A DNA stretch of 64,000 nucleotides from Pseudomonas sp. NCCP-436 (lineage in GTDB: Bacteria; Pseudomonadota; Gammaproteobacteria; Pseudomonadales; Pseudomonadaceae), in assembly GCF_019656335.1 (NCBI RefSeq), contig NZ_BPLZ01000002.1:62001-126000 (forward strand), written 5' to 3'. Positions within the stretch are counted from its first letter, which is position 1, and every line of letters starts with the position of its first letter. The position numbers and the translations under genes are program-made. The notes beneath the pieces are model-generated. The model searched no databases. It saw only the letters and a program-made list of their open reading frames with translations, and was not told where the DNA came from. This document shows positions 38,193-47,377 of this stretch, in pieces.

Positions 38193-38915
38193 TCAGCGCG
38201 TCCAGCGCTGCTCGATGGCATTCAGCGTGCCGTTGCTGCGTAGGCGTGCAAGAGCCTCGGCAAACAGGCGTGCGCGTTCTTTATCTCCCTTGGCGAAGGC
38301 AACAAAGCGCTGCATCTCGGTCAGTGGGCGTGGCAGGATGCGTACCTGCTCCAGGGCACGCTGCTCGTGGATGAAATGCAGCAGTTGCAGGCGATCGCCG
38401 ACAATTACGTCGATGCGTCCGGCCAGTAGCATCGAAACCAGCTGACGTGGATTGTGCGCGCTGCTGTCTCGGGCCAGTTCGGTGCTGTCGAAAACTTCCT
38501 CATAGGCATAGCCACGTACCTGGCCGATCACGTAGGGAGTCAGGTCTTCCAGGCTTTGCCAGTCTTTCAGGAGGGTTCTGTTACTGCTCATGAATACGGT
38601 CGAGCCGCTGCGCAGCGGGCCGACCAAGTCGTACTGCTGCCGGCGCAGCGGGGTATCGGCGAACTGGAAGGCCATGTCCACTTCGCCGCGGTCGAGCATG
38701 CGCTTGACCCGCTGCCAGGGGTACAGGCGTATCACGTACGGCACCCCGGCTTCCTTCAACACTGCTTCGACTAGCTCGACATCCAGCCCTCGGGGGATGT
38801 CGTCCATGCCGCTGACGAAACTGTAGGGAGCAAACTGCTCGTCACCCGCCACCTGCCAGGCTTCGGCGGCGGCGACGCTGGAAAGAACCAGCAGGACGAA
38901 CAGTAGGTAACGCAT
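38193..38915 (-). CDS. Extracellular solute-binding protein, family 3
   Basis: 240 residues with a signal peptide (cut after AEA, residue ~19) and the SBP_bac_3 fold: AGDEQFAPYSF, GLDVELVEAVLKEAGV, RGEVDMAFQFADTPLRR, GRIDVIVGD. No ABC transporter genes adjoin it, so it may be a stand-alone periplasmic binding protein, common in Pseudomonas. Confidence 0.85.
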   Translation of the reverse strand: MRYLLFVLLVLSSVAAAEAWQVAGDEQFAPYSFVSGMDDIPRGLDVELVEAVLKEAGVPYVIRLYPWQRVKRMLDRGEVDMAFQFADTPLRRQQYDLVGPLRSGSTVFMSSNRTLLKDWQSLEDLTPYVIGQVRGYAYEEVFDSTELARDSSAHNPRQLVSMLLAGRIDVIVGDRLQLLHFIHEQRALEQVRILPRPLTEMQRFVAFAKGDKERARLFAEALARLRSNGTLNAIEQRWTR

Positions 38916-38983
38916 ATCGTTTTCCTCGCAAGGGATGTCATCAGGCTAGCTGACATTTACCCGGAGGAAAGTCGACGAATGCA

Positions 38984-39325
38984 TCAGACCTTGCGGACAA
39001 ACTCAGACTTGAGCTTCATGGCGCCGATTCCATCGATTTTGCAGTCGATATCGTGGTCGCCGTCGACCAGGCGGATATTTTTCACCTTGGTGCCAACCTT
39101 GACCACCAGTGAAGAGCCCTTGACCTTGAGATCCTTGATGACGGTAACAGTGTCGCCATCCTGCAGCAGGTTGCCTACCGAGTCCTTGATAACACGCACA
39201 TCGTCCTGCGCATCGGCACTTTCGCCTGCGCTCCACTCATGCGCGCACTCGGGGCAGATCAGGTGACCGCCGTCTTCGTAGGTGTATTCGGAGTTGCATT
39301 TGGGGCAGGGGGGCAGGCTGGTCAA
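38984..39325 (-). CDS. yjdM: YjdM/PhnA-family zinc-ribbon protein
   Basis: 113 residues. N-terminal zinc ribbon with two CxxC pairs ([21 protein letters not shown]), then the PhnA domain ([28 protein letters not shown] ...; KSEFVRKV at the end). Historically misnamed alkylphosphonate utilisation protein; its role is unclear. Monocistronic. Confidence 0.93.
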   Translation of the reverse strand: MTSLPPCPKCNSEYTYEDGGHLICPECAHEWSAGESADAQDDVRVIKDSVGNLLQDGDTVTVIKDLKVKGSSLVVKVGTKVKNIRLVDGDHDIDCKIDGIGAMKLKSEFVRKV

Positions 39326-39534
39326 GGCGAGTCCTCAGTTGTTGGATTAAAACCGCAGATTGTATAGGGTTTTGCCGCGCCAGGCTGCAGCCCGATAGGT
39401 TTGCTGTTTAGGTAGGTGTTTAAAATATTGGACCCTTCAGGATGAGGCAGAAAAGAGGGACAGATAAAGCAGCGTTTATACGGGTGGTTCCGGCTATTGA
39501 TGACGGAAAATCTGATATCTAACTTCTGAAATGT

Positions 39535-39789
39535 TTGACATATTTTACGGCTCGGGCAGACTGGGGGCAGATCTCGTTGCCGAATCGGGTGCCGGGCAAT
39601 GCGTGTTCAGCCCGCTCCAGGGAGGGGGTGGCCCGGTTCGAGCCGCCGTCGGAAGGTGGTACCTCGGCTCTGGAGCGGCCAGGGTGCACGGGGTTAGCCA
39701 AACAGTTGATCCGAGACGGCAGGCGTACCGCCGGCTGCCGTCGGAAGACTGCACAGCAACGATAGGCCCGGCCTGTCTCAAGGTGACGT
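39535..39789 (+). ncRNA. Structured 5' leader of the gamma-glutamyl hydrolase gene (possible cis-regulatory RNA)
   Basis: No supported gene lies in 39326-39789. The part next to the gene is GC-rich and repeatedly self-complementary: CCGCTCCAG (39612-39620) pairs with CTGGAGCGG (39670-39678), GACGGCAG (39714-39721) pairs with CTGCCGTC (39734-39741), and GATAGG pairs with CCTGTC (39761-39777) just before the ribosome site AAGG. GTGCA (39684) can close around the middle hairpin with TGCAC (39749). A TTGACA at 39535 could be the -35 box. I do not recognise the class. 39326-39530 shows nothing further. Confidence 0.4.
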
Positions 39790-40575
39790 ATGTCCGACAA
39801 CAAGAATCGCAATACCCCCCGCAAACCCGTTGTATTGATGTCCATGGGCGCTCAGGAGCGCAAAGGGCATGACTATCAGGTGATGACTCACAAATACATC
39901 CGTCCTCTGGTGGAGTTCTCCGGCTGCGTGCCGGTGCTGGTACCCACCTGCTGCGGCACGGATGATCTGCAGCAGTATCTGGATATGGCTGACGGCGTGT
40001 ACCTGACCGGTGCCGGCAGCAACATTGATCCGGCCCTATACGGACAGGAAAACCAGACCCCGGGTAAGGCTCAGGATCGCGACCGCGATCTGTTCGACTT
40101 GCCGCTCATTCGTGCCGCCATTGAGCGTGGCCTGCCGCTGTTCGGCATCTGCCGAGGGTTGCAGGAAATCAATGTGGCGCTCGGTGGCGACATCTACCAG
40201 AAGGTGTATGCCGAGCCCGGCTTCAATGACCACCGGGAGAACCCGGACGATCCGGTAGAGGTGCAGTATGCGCCACGCCATAGCGTGCGTCCTGTGCCCG
40301 GCAGTTGGTTTGCCGAACTGCTTGGCCAGGAGGAGATCAGGGTCAACTCCCTGCACGGCCAGGCAATCCGTACGCTGGGTAAGGGGCTGGAAGTCCTGGC
40401 TACTGCCGAGGATGGCCTGATCGAGGCGATTCATGCGCCAAGTCTGTCGTCCTTCCTGCTTGCAGTGCAGTGGCACCCGGAGTGGCAGGCGGCACAGAAC
40501 CCCGATTCGATCAAAATCTTCCAGGCCTTCGGCGAGGCCTGCCGTCGCCAGGCGGAAAAGCGCGACGCTTGCTGA
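39790..40575 (+). CDS. Gamma-glutamyl-gamma-aminobutyrate hydrolase family (class I GATase-like)
   Basis: 261 residues, peptidase C26/PuuD type. Catalytic Cys121 in FGICRGLQEIN, and His229/Glu231 in QWHPEWQ. It cleaves gamma-glutamyl amides such as gamma-Glu-GABA in putrescine breakdown; Pseudomonas has several paralogues (Pau/Spu), so the exact substrate is open. Stand-alone gene with a long structured leader. Confidence 0.88.
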   Translation: MSDNKNRNTPRKPVVLMSMGAQERKGHDYQVMTHKYIRPLVEFSGCVPVLVPTCCGTDDLQQYLDMADGVYLTGAGSNIDPALYGQENQTPGKAQDRDRDLFDLPLIRAAIERGLPLFGICRGLQEINVALGGDIYQKVYAEPGFNDHRENPDDPVEVQYAPRHSVRPVPGSWFAELLGQEEIRVNSLHGQAIRTLGKGLEVLATAEDGLIEAIHAPSLSSFLLAVQWHPEWQAAQNPDSIKIFQAFGEACRRQAEKRDAC

Positions 40576-40611
40576 AGTATGGCAGGAGCAGCGGCGCCTT
40601 TCCTGTAGCTC

Positions 40612-41103
40612 TTAGGGCGTCGGCTCGGTACGGTAGGGGCTGGTCGTGGTGGGCCAGTCGAGCGTGCCGCTGCTGCTGAAGCGGTGTGTGGAGAACAGCC
40701 CACCGGCCAGCTTGCCATGCAAGGCATATGGCAGCGGCTGGCCCGGACGGTAGCCAGCCGCGCCCCAGGCCTGGCGCAGCACCGAAAACGCCGAGATGCT
40801 CAGCGGTACGCTGAGAACGGTTTCTCCGAAACGTGGCACGCTGCCGCCCTGATCACTGACGCCGCTGGCCAGCGGCTGACCATTGACCTCCAGATTCAGC
40901 GCCACTCCAGTGAAGCGGGCGGCGCTGTCATTGGGGTTTTGCACCCGCAGTTTTACTGCGAAGCGTGCCTCCAGGCCTTGTCCGGGCAGTGGCTCCAGAC
41001 CAACCAGATCGACCCGCAAAGGGTCGCGGCCGGTCAGGCTGGTGCAGGCGCACAGACTGGCGAACAGTAGCAGGCAGGAGCCGAAACGAAGCAATCGAGG
41101 CAT
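40612..41103 (-). CDS. LEA type 2 (WHy-domain) lipoprotein, second copy
   Basis: 163 residues. Lipobox SLCAC (Cys20); WHy core VDLVGLEPLPGQGLEARFAVKLRVQNP, ...GVALNLEVNGQPLASGVS. Same family as the product of 5413-5910 but a divergent sequence. Single gene, convergent with the hydrolase gene. Confidence 0.85.
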   Translation of the reverse strand: MPRLLRFGSCLLLFASLCACTSLTGRDPLRVDLVGLEPLPGQGLEARFAVKLRVQNPNDSAARFTGVALNLEVNGQPLASGVSDQGGSVPRFGETVLSVPLSISAFSVLRQAWGAAGYRPGQPLPYALHGKLAGGLFSTHRFSSSGTLDWPTTTSPYRTEPTP

Positions 41104-41155
41104 GACGAGTTTCCCGGCGGGTCGATGATGGGAGGATAGACCGCCGCATCGGTCA

Positions 41156-42004
41156 TTAGCTCCCTGCGCGCTGCCGCTGTTTCAGCACCAGGGCGATGCC
41201 GCCAAGGATCGCGATGCTACCCAGCAACAGACGCAGTGTCAGTTCTTCATCCAGCAGCAGGCTGCCGCCGAGCAGGGCAATGGCCGGCACACTCAGTTGT
41301 ACCGTGGCAGCCTGGCTGGCGCGTAGTCCGGGCAGGGCGCTGTACCAGATGGCATAGCCGATGCCGGAAGTGAGCGCGCCCGAAAGTATGGCGTAGAACA
41401 GACCGGGTTCGTCCCACTCCAAGCGTGACAGCAGAGTCAGGACAAGCAGCATGGCCAGTGGAGTGGCTCGCAGGAAATTGCCGGTGGTAACGGCCAGTGC
41501 TTCACCCTGGTTGCGGCCGAGCAGGGAGTAGGCGCCCCAGGCCACGCCAGCCACTAGCATCAGCAGGGCGGCTGTCGGTGGAGGGGTGTCGGTACCTGGC
41601 AACAGCAGGACAAGCAGGCCGGCGCTGGCCAGCAGGGTGCCGGCGACACCGGGAAGATTCAGTCGTTCGCCCTGGTACAGCCCCCACAGCAGCATGCTCA
41701 GTTGTACTGCGCCGAACAGCAGCAAGGCGCCAGCGCCGGCATCCAGTTGCAGGTAAGCGAACGAGAAGCAGGCTGCATAGGTGAACAGTGCGCCGGCGCC
41801 GGCCCAGCTGCCGGCCATCGCCGCTCGTGGCTGGCGCATCCGAAGCAGCAGGCAAAGCATCAGTGCACCGGAAAGCAGGCGGACGGCGGTGAAGCTGGCG
41901 GCGTCTATGGCGGTTTCCCGTAGCGCCAGGCGACAGAGTAGCGAATTGCCGGCAAAGGCGAGCATGGTCAGGGCGGTAAGCAGCAGGGTGCGGGAGGTCA
42001 TCAT
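41156..42004 (-). CDS. EamA/DMT family transporter
   Basis: 282 residues with ten hydrophobic helices in two EamA repeats (first: LLTALTMLAFAGNSLLCRLA; second: LLMLVAGVAWGAYSLLGRNQ). A drug/metabolite exporter-type carrier of unknown substrate. ATG doublet at 42004/42001; AGGA upstream fits either. Confidence 0.9.
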   Translation of the reverse strand: MMTSRTLLLTALTMLAFAGNSLLCRLALRETAIDAASFTAVRLLSGALMLCLLLRMRQPRAAMAGSWAGAGALFTYAACFSFAYLQLDAGAGALLLFGAVQLSMLLWGLYQGERLNLPGVAGTLLASAGLLVLLLPGTDTPPPTAALLMLVAGVAWGAYSLLGRNQGEALAVTTGNFLRATPLAMLLVLTLLSRLEWDEPGLFYAILSGALTSGIGYAIWYSALPGLRASQAATVQLSVPAIALLGGSLLLDEELTLRLLLGSIAILGGIALVLKQRQRAGS

Positions 42005-42137
42005 CCATCCTGAGGTGGAGGTCCGGAGATGGGATTGAGCTAAGCACAGTCGTTGAGTGAAATGGATAGGAAGAAGGTCTCACACGGCTTCTGCTTTGGT
42101 TGCGCTGCAGTGCCGTGAGCCGGAGTAGGGAGAGGAA

Positions 42138-42160
42138 GGGCGGGGCTGGTAGCCCCGCCC
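42138..42160 (-). terminator. Hairpin terminator 3' of putA
   Basis: A perfect 10-bp GC-rich inverted repeat GGGCGGGGCT / AGCCCCGCCC with a 3-base loop, 157 bp past the putA stop; a pyrimidine-rich tail follows on the reverse strand. A second GC-rich stem lies at 42161-42186. No gene is supported in 42005-42316. Confidence 0.6.
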
Positions 42161-42316
42161 GGGGCGCCTGCCGGGTAGGCGGGCGCAGACCGCAAAGGTC
42201 GCAGGAGAAGGGCATGGTGCCGGGCGGGTAACCCCTGCAGGCAGTTGCACCATGTGTAGCAAGCATGCCGTGGCAAGCTTTCAGTCAGCTTTCCACGGCA
42301 GCAGGTTGGCTTGGTA

Positions 42317-45300
42317 TCAGCCGATGGTCATAAGGCTGGCGTTGCCGCCAGCCGCTGCGGTATTGACCGACAGCGCGTGTTCCACCAACAGGCGCTCCAG
42401 CGGGATATCGGTCTCGCTCCGGCCCAGCCCGTGCACGCTGACGATGGCGCCCTGGCGCTGAGCGGCCTGTTCGCACACCGCGCGCAACTGATCCGAGTCG
42501 CCATGGTGCAGGATGGCGTCGAGAGTCAGCTCCTCAGCGCTCCAGTCCGCCACCAGCTGGATGCGCTGCTGTACGGCCTGCGGCAGTTCGTCGTGCAGGG
42601 CCCGCTGGCTTTCCAGCCAGACGGCGCGGCTGCCGACCGCCAGGGTTGCGGCCAGTTGGGCCAGCAGATCGCTGCGCTCGTCGGCCAGGTTAAGCACATG
42701 CTCGCGTGGTAGCAGGGTGTAGCTGTTGCGCTCACCGGTCGGGCCGGTCAGTTGGCGACTGCTGTAGCTCAGCGACAGCGCGCAGTAGCGGGAGAACAGC
42801 TCGGCGATGGCAGTTTCGTGCTGGCCGGCCCACTCGGCAAAGGCGCTGCGCGCCTGCTCCAGTTCGGTCGGCACCGGCACGGCTTCTTTCTCATCGTCCT
42901 GCAGTTGGCGTGCTACGGCGTCCTGTGGGCGGGTCGAAAGCAGCCGGTAGAGGTACAACGGGCCGCCGGCCTTGGGGCCGGTGCCGGACAGACCCTCGCC
43001 ACCGAACGGTTGCACGCCGACCACAGCACCGACAATGTTGCGGTTGACGTAGAGATTGCCGACGCGGGCCGAGTCGACCACCTGAGCGATGGTTTCGTCG
43101 ATGCGGGTATGCACGCCGAGGGTTAGGCCGTAACCGCTGGCGTTGATCTGCTCCAGCAGTTGGTCAAGATCGGCGCGGGCGTAGCGCACCACGTGCAGCA
43201 CCGGGCCGAAAATCTCGCGCTTGAGTTCGTCGAAGCTGTCCAGTTCGATCAGGGTCGGCAGCACGAAGGTGCCGCGCTTGATGCATTCGCCGTCGGCGCG
43301 CGCCAGTTGATACACCTTGCACCCCTCGTCGCGCATCTGCTGGATGTGTTTTTCGATGCCGGCCTTGGCTTCGGCGTCGATTACAGGACCTATGTCGGTG
43401 TTCAGGCGCTCCGGATTGCCCACGGCGTACTCGGCCATGGCGCCTTTGAGCATGGTCAGTACGCGCTCGGCGACGTCTTCCTGCACGCACAGCACGCGCA
43501 GGGCCGAACAGCGCTGGCCGGCGCTGTCGAAGGCGGAGGCGATTACATCCTGCACCACCTGCTCGGTTAGCGCCGAGGAGTCGACAATCATGGCATTCAG
43601 GCCGCCGGTCTCGGCAATCAGCGGGATGGCGCGGCCCTGAGCGTCGAGACGTCCGGCGATATTGCGCTGGAGGATTCCTGCCACTTCGGTGGAGCCGGTG
43701 AACATTACGCCGCGTACCCGCTCGTCACCCACCAGACGCGCACCGACGGTTTCGCCACGGCCCGGCAGCAGTTGTACGGCGCCGCTCGGCACGCCGGCTT
43801 CCAGCAGGATGCGCGCGGCCTGGGCGGCGACCAGCGGGGTCTGTTCGGCCGGCTTGGCCAGCACGGTGTTGCCGGCAGCCAGGGCTGCAGCCACCTGACC
43901 GGTGAAGATCGCCAGCGGGAAGTTCCATGGGCTGATGCACACCACCGGGCCCAGTGGGCGGTGGCTGTCGTTGCCAAAACCTCGCGCCTGGGCCGCGTAG
44001 TAGCGGAGGAAGTCCACTGCCTCGCGCACTTCGGCAATGGCGTTGGCGAAGGTCTTGCCGGATTCGCGTACCAGCAGGCCCATCAGTTGCTGCAGTTCGG
44101 CTTCCATCAGATCGGCGGCGCGCTCCAGTACGGTGGCGCGTTCGGTCGGCAGGGTCGATTGCCAGATCGGGCCGCTGGCCAGCGCGCAGTTCAGTGCGCA
44201 GTCTACGTCCTCGAGACTGGCCTCACGCACATGGCCGACCAAGTCGCGGTGGTCGGCCGGGTTGCGTACCGGCAGCGGCTCTCCGGCGCGGTTGCCAGGC
44301 TCGCCGAGCATGGGCTCGGCCAGGTAGCTCTGGTGTGCGCTCGACAGCAGGGCCGAGGACAGCGAGCCGAGACGGTGTTCGTTGGCCAGGTCGAGGCCGG
44401 CGGAGTTGACCCGGGCCTTGCCGTACAGATCCCGCGGCAGCGGGATGCGCGGATGCGGCAGGCCGATGGTACCTTCCTGGGCGGCCATCTGCTCGACCTG
44501 TTGTACCGGGTCGAGTACCAGCTCCTTGAGAGAGATGCTGTGGTCGGCGATGCGGTTGACGAAGCTGGTGTTGGCGCCGTTTTCCAGCAGACGACGCACC
44601 AGGTAGGCCAGCAGCGTCTCGTGGCTGCCCACTGGTGCATAGATGCGGCACGGGCGGTTCAGCTTGCCGTCGGCAATCTTGCCCACTACCTGTTCGTAGA
44701 GCGGTTCGCCCATGCCATGCAGGCACTGGAACTCGTATTGGCCCGGGTAGTAATTCTGTCCGGCCAGGTGATAGATGGCCGACAGCGAGTGGGCGTTATG
44801 GGTGGCGAACTGCGGGTAGATGGCTTCCGGCGCGGCCAGCAGCTTGCGCGCACAGGCGATGTAGGAGACATCGGTGTACGGCTTGCGGGTGTACACCGGG
44901 TAGCCTTCCAGGCCATTGACTTGGGCCAGCTTGATCTCGCTGTCCCAGTAGGCGCCCTTGACCAGGCGGATCATCAGGCGGTGGCGGCTGCGCTTGGCCA
45001 GGTCGATGATGTAGTCGATCACGTACGGGCAGCGCTTCTGGTAGGCCTGGATGACGAAACCGATGCCGTTCCAGCCGGCCAGGCTCGGCTCGAAGCACAG
45101 GCGCTCGAGCAGATCCAGCGACAGCTCTAGGCGATCTGCTTCCTCGGCGTCGATGTTGATGCCGATGTCGTACTGGCGTGCAAGCTGGGTCAGGCTCAGC
45201 AGGGTCGGGTACAGCTCGTCCATCACCCGCTCATACTGGGCGCGGCTGTAGCGCGGGTGCAGGGCCGAAAGCTTGATGGAGATGCCCGGGCCTTCATAGA

Positions 45301-46252
45301 TGCCGCGGCCGTGCGAGGCCTTTCCGATGGCGTGGATGGCCTGCTCGTAGGAAGCCAGGTAGCGACGGGCGTCCTCCTCGGTCAGTGCCGCTTCGCCAAG
45401 CATGTCGTAAGAATAGCGGAAGCCTTTGGCCTCAAGGGTGGTGGCATTGGCCAGTGCTTCGCCGATGGTTTCGCCGGTGACGAACTGCTCGCCCATCAGG
45501 CGCATGGCCATGTCCACGCCCTTGCGGATCACCGGCTCACCGCTCTTGGCGATGATGCGGTTGAGCGCCGAGGTCATGCCGCTTTCGGTGTGGGTGGAAA
45601 CCAGTTTGCCAGTGATCAGCAGGCCCCAGCTGGCGGCATTGACGAACATCGATGGGCTCTGACCGAGGTGCTGGCTCCAGTTGCCGTTGGCGATCTTGTC
45701 GCGGATCAGTGCGTCACGGGTGGCCTTGTCCGGAATGCGCAGCAGAGCCTCGGCCAGACACATCAGGGCGACGCCTTCCTGTGATGACAGCGAGAACTCC
45801 TGCAGTAGCCCCTGTACCAGCCCTTGGCGGCCACCGGTGCTCTTCTGGTTGCGCAGCTTCTCGGCAATGTCCAGGGCCATCTTTTGGGTAGCATCGGCCA
45901 GCTCCTGCGGCAGGCGTGCCTGCTCCAGCAGCATCGGTACGGCTTCGCTCTCCGGACGGCGATAGGCGGCGGTGATGGCCGAGCGCAGTACCGACTGCGG
46001 CAAGATGCTTTCGGCGAAGTCGAGGAAAACCTGAACACCCTCCTCGTTCAGCGCCTCCAGCGGTTCCTCGCCGGCTGCAGCGGCCAGGCCGGAACGCTCG
46101 GCCGGTGTCAGTCCGCCTTCGATTTGTTCCAGGTAATTGAAAATAGCCTGCTTGATCAGCCAGTGAGGGGTGCGGTCGATCGACTGTGCAGCCTTCTTCA
46201 GGCGTTCGCGGGTGGCATCGTCGAGTTTTACGCCAAGCGTCGTGGTGGCCAT
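42317..46252 (-). CDS. putA: Trifunctional PutA: proline dehydrogenase, P5C dehydrogenase and DNA-binding repressor
   Basis: 1311 residues. Residues 1-47 are a ribbon-helix-helix domain (TTTLGVKLDDATRERLKKAA; WLIKQAIFNYLEQ), so this PutA also represses put genes. Then the FAD proline dehydrogenase barrel (GISIKLSALHPRYSRAQ; IRLVKGAYWDSEIK), and the P5C dehydrogenase with GSTEVAGIL and catalytic Cys in SAGQRCSALR. A C-terminal ALDH-like extension is present (long PutA type). It oxidises proline to glutamate at the membrane. GTTGCA pairs upstream are its likely operators. Confidence 0.97.
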   Translation of the reverse strand: MATTTLGVKLDDATRERLKKAAQSIDRTPHWLIKQAIFNYLEQIEGGLTPAERSGLAAAAGEEPLEALNEEGVQVFLDFAESILPQSVLRSAITAAYRRPESEAVPMLLEQARLPQELADATQKMALDIAEKLRNQKSTGGRQGLVQGLLQEFSLSSQEGVALMCLAEALLRIPDKATRDALIRDKIANGNWSQHLGQSPSMFVNAASWGLLITGKLVSTHTESGMTSALNRIIAKSGEPVIRKGVDMAMRLMGEQFVTGETIGEALANATTLEAKGFRYSYDMLGEAALTEEDARRYLASYEQAIHAIGKASHGRGIYEGPGISIKLSALHPRYSRAQYERVMDELYPTLLSLTQLARQYDIGINIDAEEADRLELSLDLLERLCFEPSLAGWNGIGFVIQAYQKRCPYVIDYIIDLAKRSRHRLMIRLVKGAYWDSEIKLAQVNGLEGYPVYTRKPYTDVSYIACARKLLAAPEAIYPQFATHNAHSLSAIYHLAGQNYYPGQYEFQCLHGMGEPLYEQVVGKIADGKLNRPCRIYAPVGSHETLLAYLVRRLLENGANTSFVNRIADHSISLKELVLDPVQQVEQMAAQEGTIGLPHPRIPLPRDLYGKARVNSAGLDLANEHRLGSLSSALLSSAHQSYLAEPMLGEPGNRAGEPLPVRNPADHRDLVGHVREASLEDVDCALNCALASGPIWQSTLPTERATVLERAADLMEAELQQLMGLLVRESGKTFANAIAEVREAVDFLRYYAAQARGFGNDSHRPLGPVVCISPWNFPLAIFTGQVAAALAAGNTVLAKPAEQTPLVAAQAARILLEAGVPSGAVQLLPGRGETVGARLVGDERVRGVMFTGSTEVAGILQRNIAGRLDAQGRAIPLIAETGGLNAMIVDSSALTEQVVQDVIASAFDSAGQRCSALRVLCVQEDVAERVLTMLKGAMAEYAVGNPERLNTDIGPVIDAEAKAGIEKHIQQMRDEGCKVYQLARADGECIKRGTFVLPTLIELDSFDELKREIFGPVLHVVRYARADLDQLLEQINASGYGLTLGVHTRIDETIAQVVDSARVGNLYVNRNIVGAVVGVQPFGGEGLSGTGPKAGGPLYLYRLLSTRPQDAVARQLQDDEKEAVPVPTELEQARSAFAEWAGQHETAIAELFSRYCALSLSYSSRQLTGPTGERNSYTLLPREHVLNLADERSDLLAQLAATLAVGSRAVWLESQRALHDELPQAVQQRIQLVADWSAEELTLDAILHHGDSDQLRAVCEQAAQRQGAIVSVHGLGRSETDIPLERLLVEHALSVNTAAAGGNASLMTIG

Positions 46253-46320
46253 GGTGAGTCCTATTGTTCAGGTAATGCACGGCAAAAAACGTTGCGAGAT
46301 TAAACCTGCAAGCGCATGGG

Positions 46321-46492
46321 TGCAACTAGGTGCAACCTTTTTGTGATTGGCTTCGGCGAGTGTAGCAATCCGTTTGACTGCTTGATCTGTATGGGGCGTG
46401 CTGCATTCTGAATGATCTACTGAGCGGTCATGCACGCAATGAGGATCAAGCTCTGAGGCAGTCTCGCAAAGTGAGGTGCAACCGTGGTTGCA
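46321..46492. promoter_or_regulatory. putA: Two pairs of GTTGCA sites upstream of putA (candidate PutA operators)
   Basis: The E. coli PutA ribbon-helix-helix domain binds GTTGCA. Here TGCAAC (its complement) occurs at 46321-46326 and 46331-46336, then at 46477-46482, with GTTGCA at 46487-46492. In each pair the starts are 10 bp apart, one helical turn; the distal pair is inverted, the proximal one direct. The interval 46253-46612 has no gene; the putA promoter should be here. Confidence 0.55.
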
Positions 46493-46612
46493 ATAGAGCG
46501 GGCGCTACGACTTCACTCTTCGCTCGCTGTGAGGATAGCCCCTGGCGATCGAATGTGCCGATTATGTCTGGAGGTGGGCGGCTGCCGCATTGCGCAACCG
46601 CGAGAAGAGGAG

Positions 46613-47215
46613 TTACAGGACGTCGAAAACCAGTTGGGCTGCAACGCTGTACATCATGATGGCCACGCCCAGATCGATCAGGCGCCAGGTCAGCGGGCGG
46701 GCAAGCCAGGGCGCTAACCAGGCAGCGCCAAGGGCGAGTGTGCCGAACCAGAGCAGCGAGGCACTGGCAGCGCCGGCAGCATAGGCTCCGGGCTCGGTCT
46801 GCTGGGCGCCGAGTGAGCCGATCAACAGCACGGTGTCGAGGTAGACGTGCGGGTTGAGTAGGGTCACAGCCAGGGTGGCGAGTAGCACCGCACGCAGTGA
46901 ACGGGGTTTGCTCTGCGCTGCCTGCAGCGACTGTGGACGAAGCGCGCGCAGCAGTGCCTGGCTGCCGTAGACGATGAGGAAGGCGGCGCCGCCCCAGCGG
47001 GCGATGGCCAGCAGCACGGAACTTTGTGCCAGCAGGGTGGCCAGGCCGAAGACCCCGGCGGCCACCAGTACTGCATCGCAGAAAATGCACAGGGCGGCCA
47101 CCGGCAGGTGATGCTCGCGGCGCAGGCTCTGGGCCAGAACAAAGGCGTTCTGAGCCCCGATGGCCATGATAAGGCCGATGGCAACCAGCAGACCGTTGCT
47201 ATAGCTCTGCCACAT
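46613..47215 (-). CDS. argO: LysE/ArgO family basic amino acid exporter
   Basis: 200 residues with six membrane helices; signature LIMAIGAQNAFVLAQSLRR at the start, TLLNPHVYLDTVLLIGSLG in the middle. Exports arginine or lysine. The ATG at 47215 follows GGGAGAAG. Divergent from argP, which in E. coli activates argO with arginine. Confidence 0.9.
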   Translation of the reverse strand: MWQSYSNGLLVAIGLIMAIGAQNAFVLAQSLRREHHLPVAALCIFCDAVLVAAGVFGLATLLAQSSVLLAIARWGGAAFLIVYGSQALLRALRPQSLQAAQSKPRSLRAVLLATLAVTLLNPHVYLDTVLLIGSLGAQQTEPGAYAAGAASASLLWFGTLALGAAWLAPWLARPLTWRLIDLGVAIMMYSVAAQLVFDVL

Positions 47216-47377
47216 CAGTGCTTCTCCCTGGCGCTGGACGCCCGGCAAGGCATATGGACTCGGTGGTTTCGACTGGGCATGGCGGACTCCTGTGGAAAGA
47301 GGCGGATACTGGTCAGTCTGCGGGTTGTCGCTGTATAAGAGAAACCAATATTGCTGATCATCCATTAGGAGAATCGA

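Noticed and set aside
39650-39668. GGTGGTACC as a T-box antiterminator bulge
   Set aside because: No specifier loop or terminator/antiterminator pair fits, and T-boxes are essentially absent from Pseudomonas.
43772-45130. Long open frame antisense to putA
   Set aside because: It lies wholly opposite putA, has no ribosome site or recognisable domain, and long antisense frames are expected in GC-rich coding DNA.
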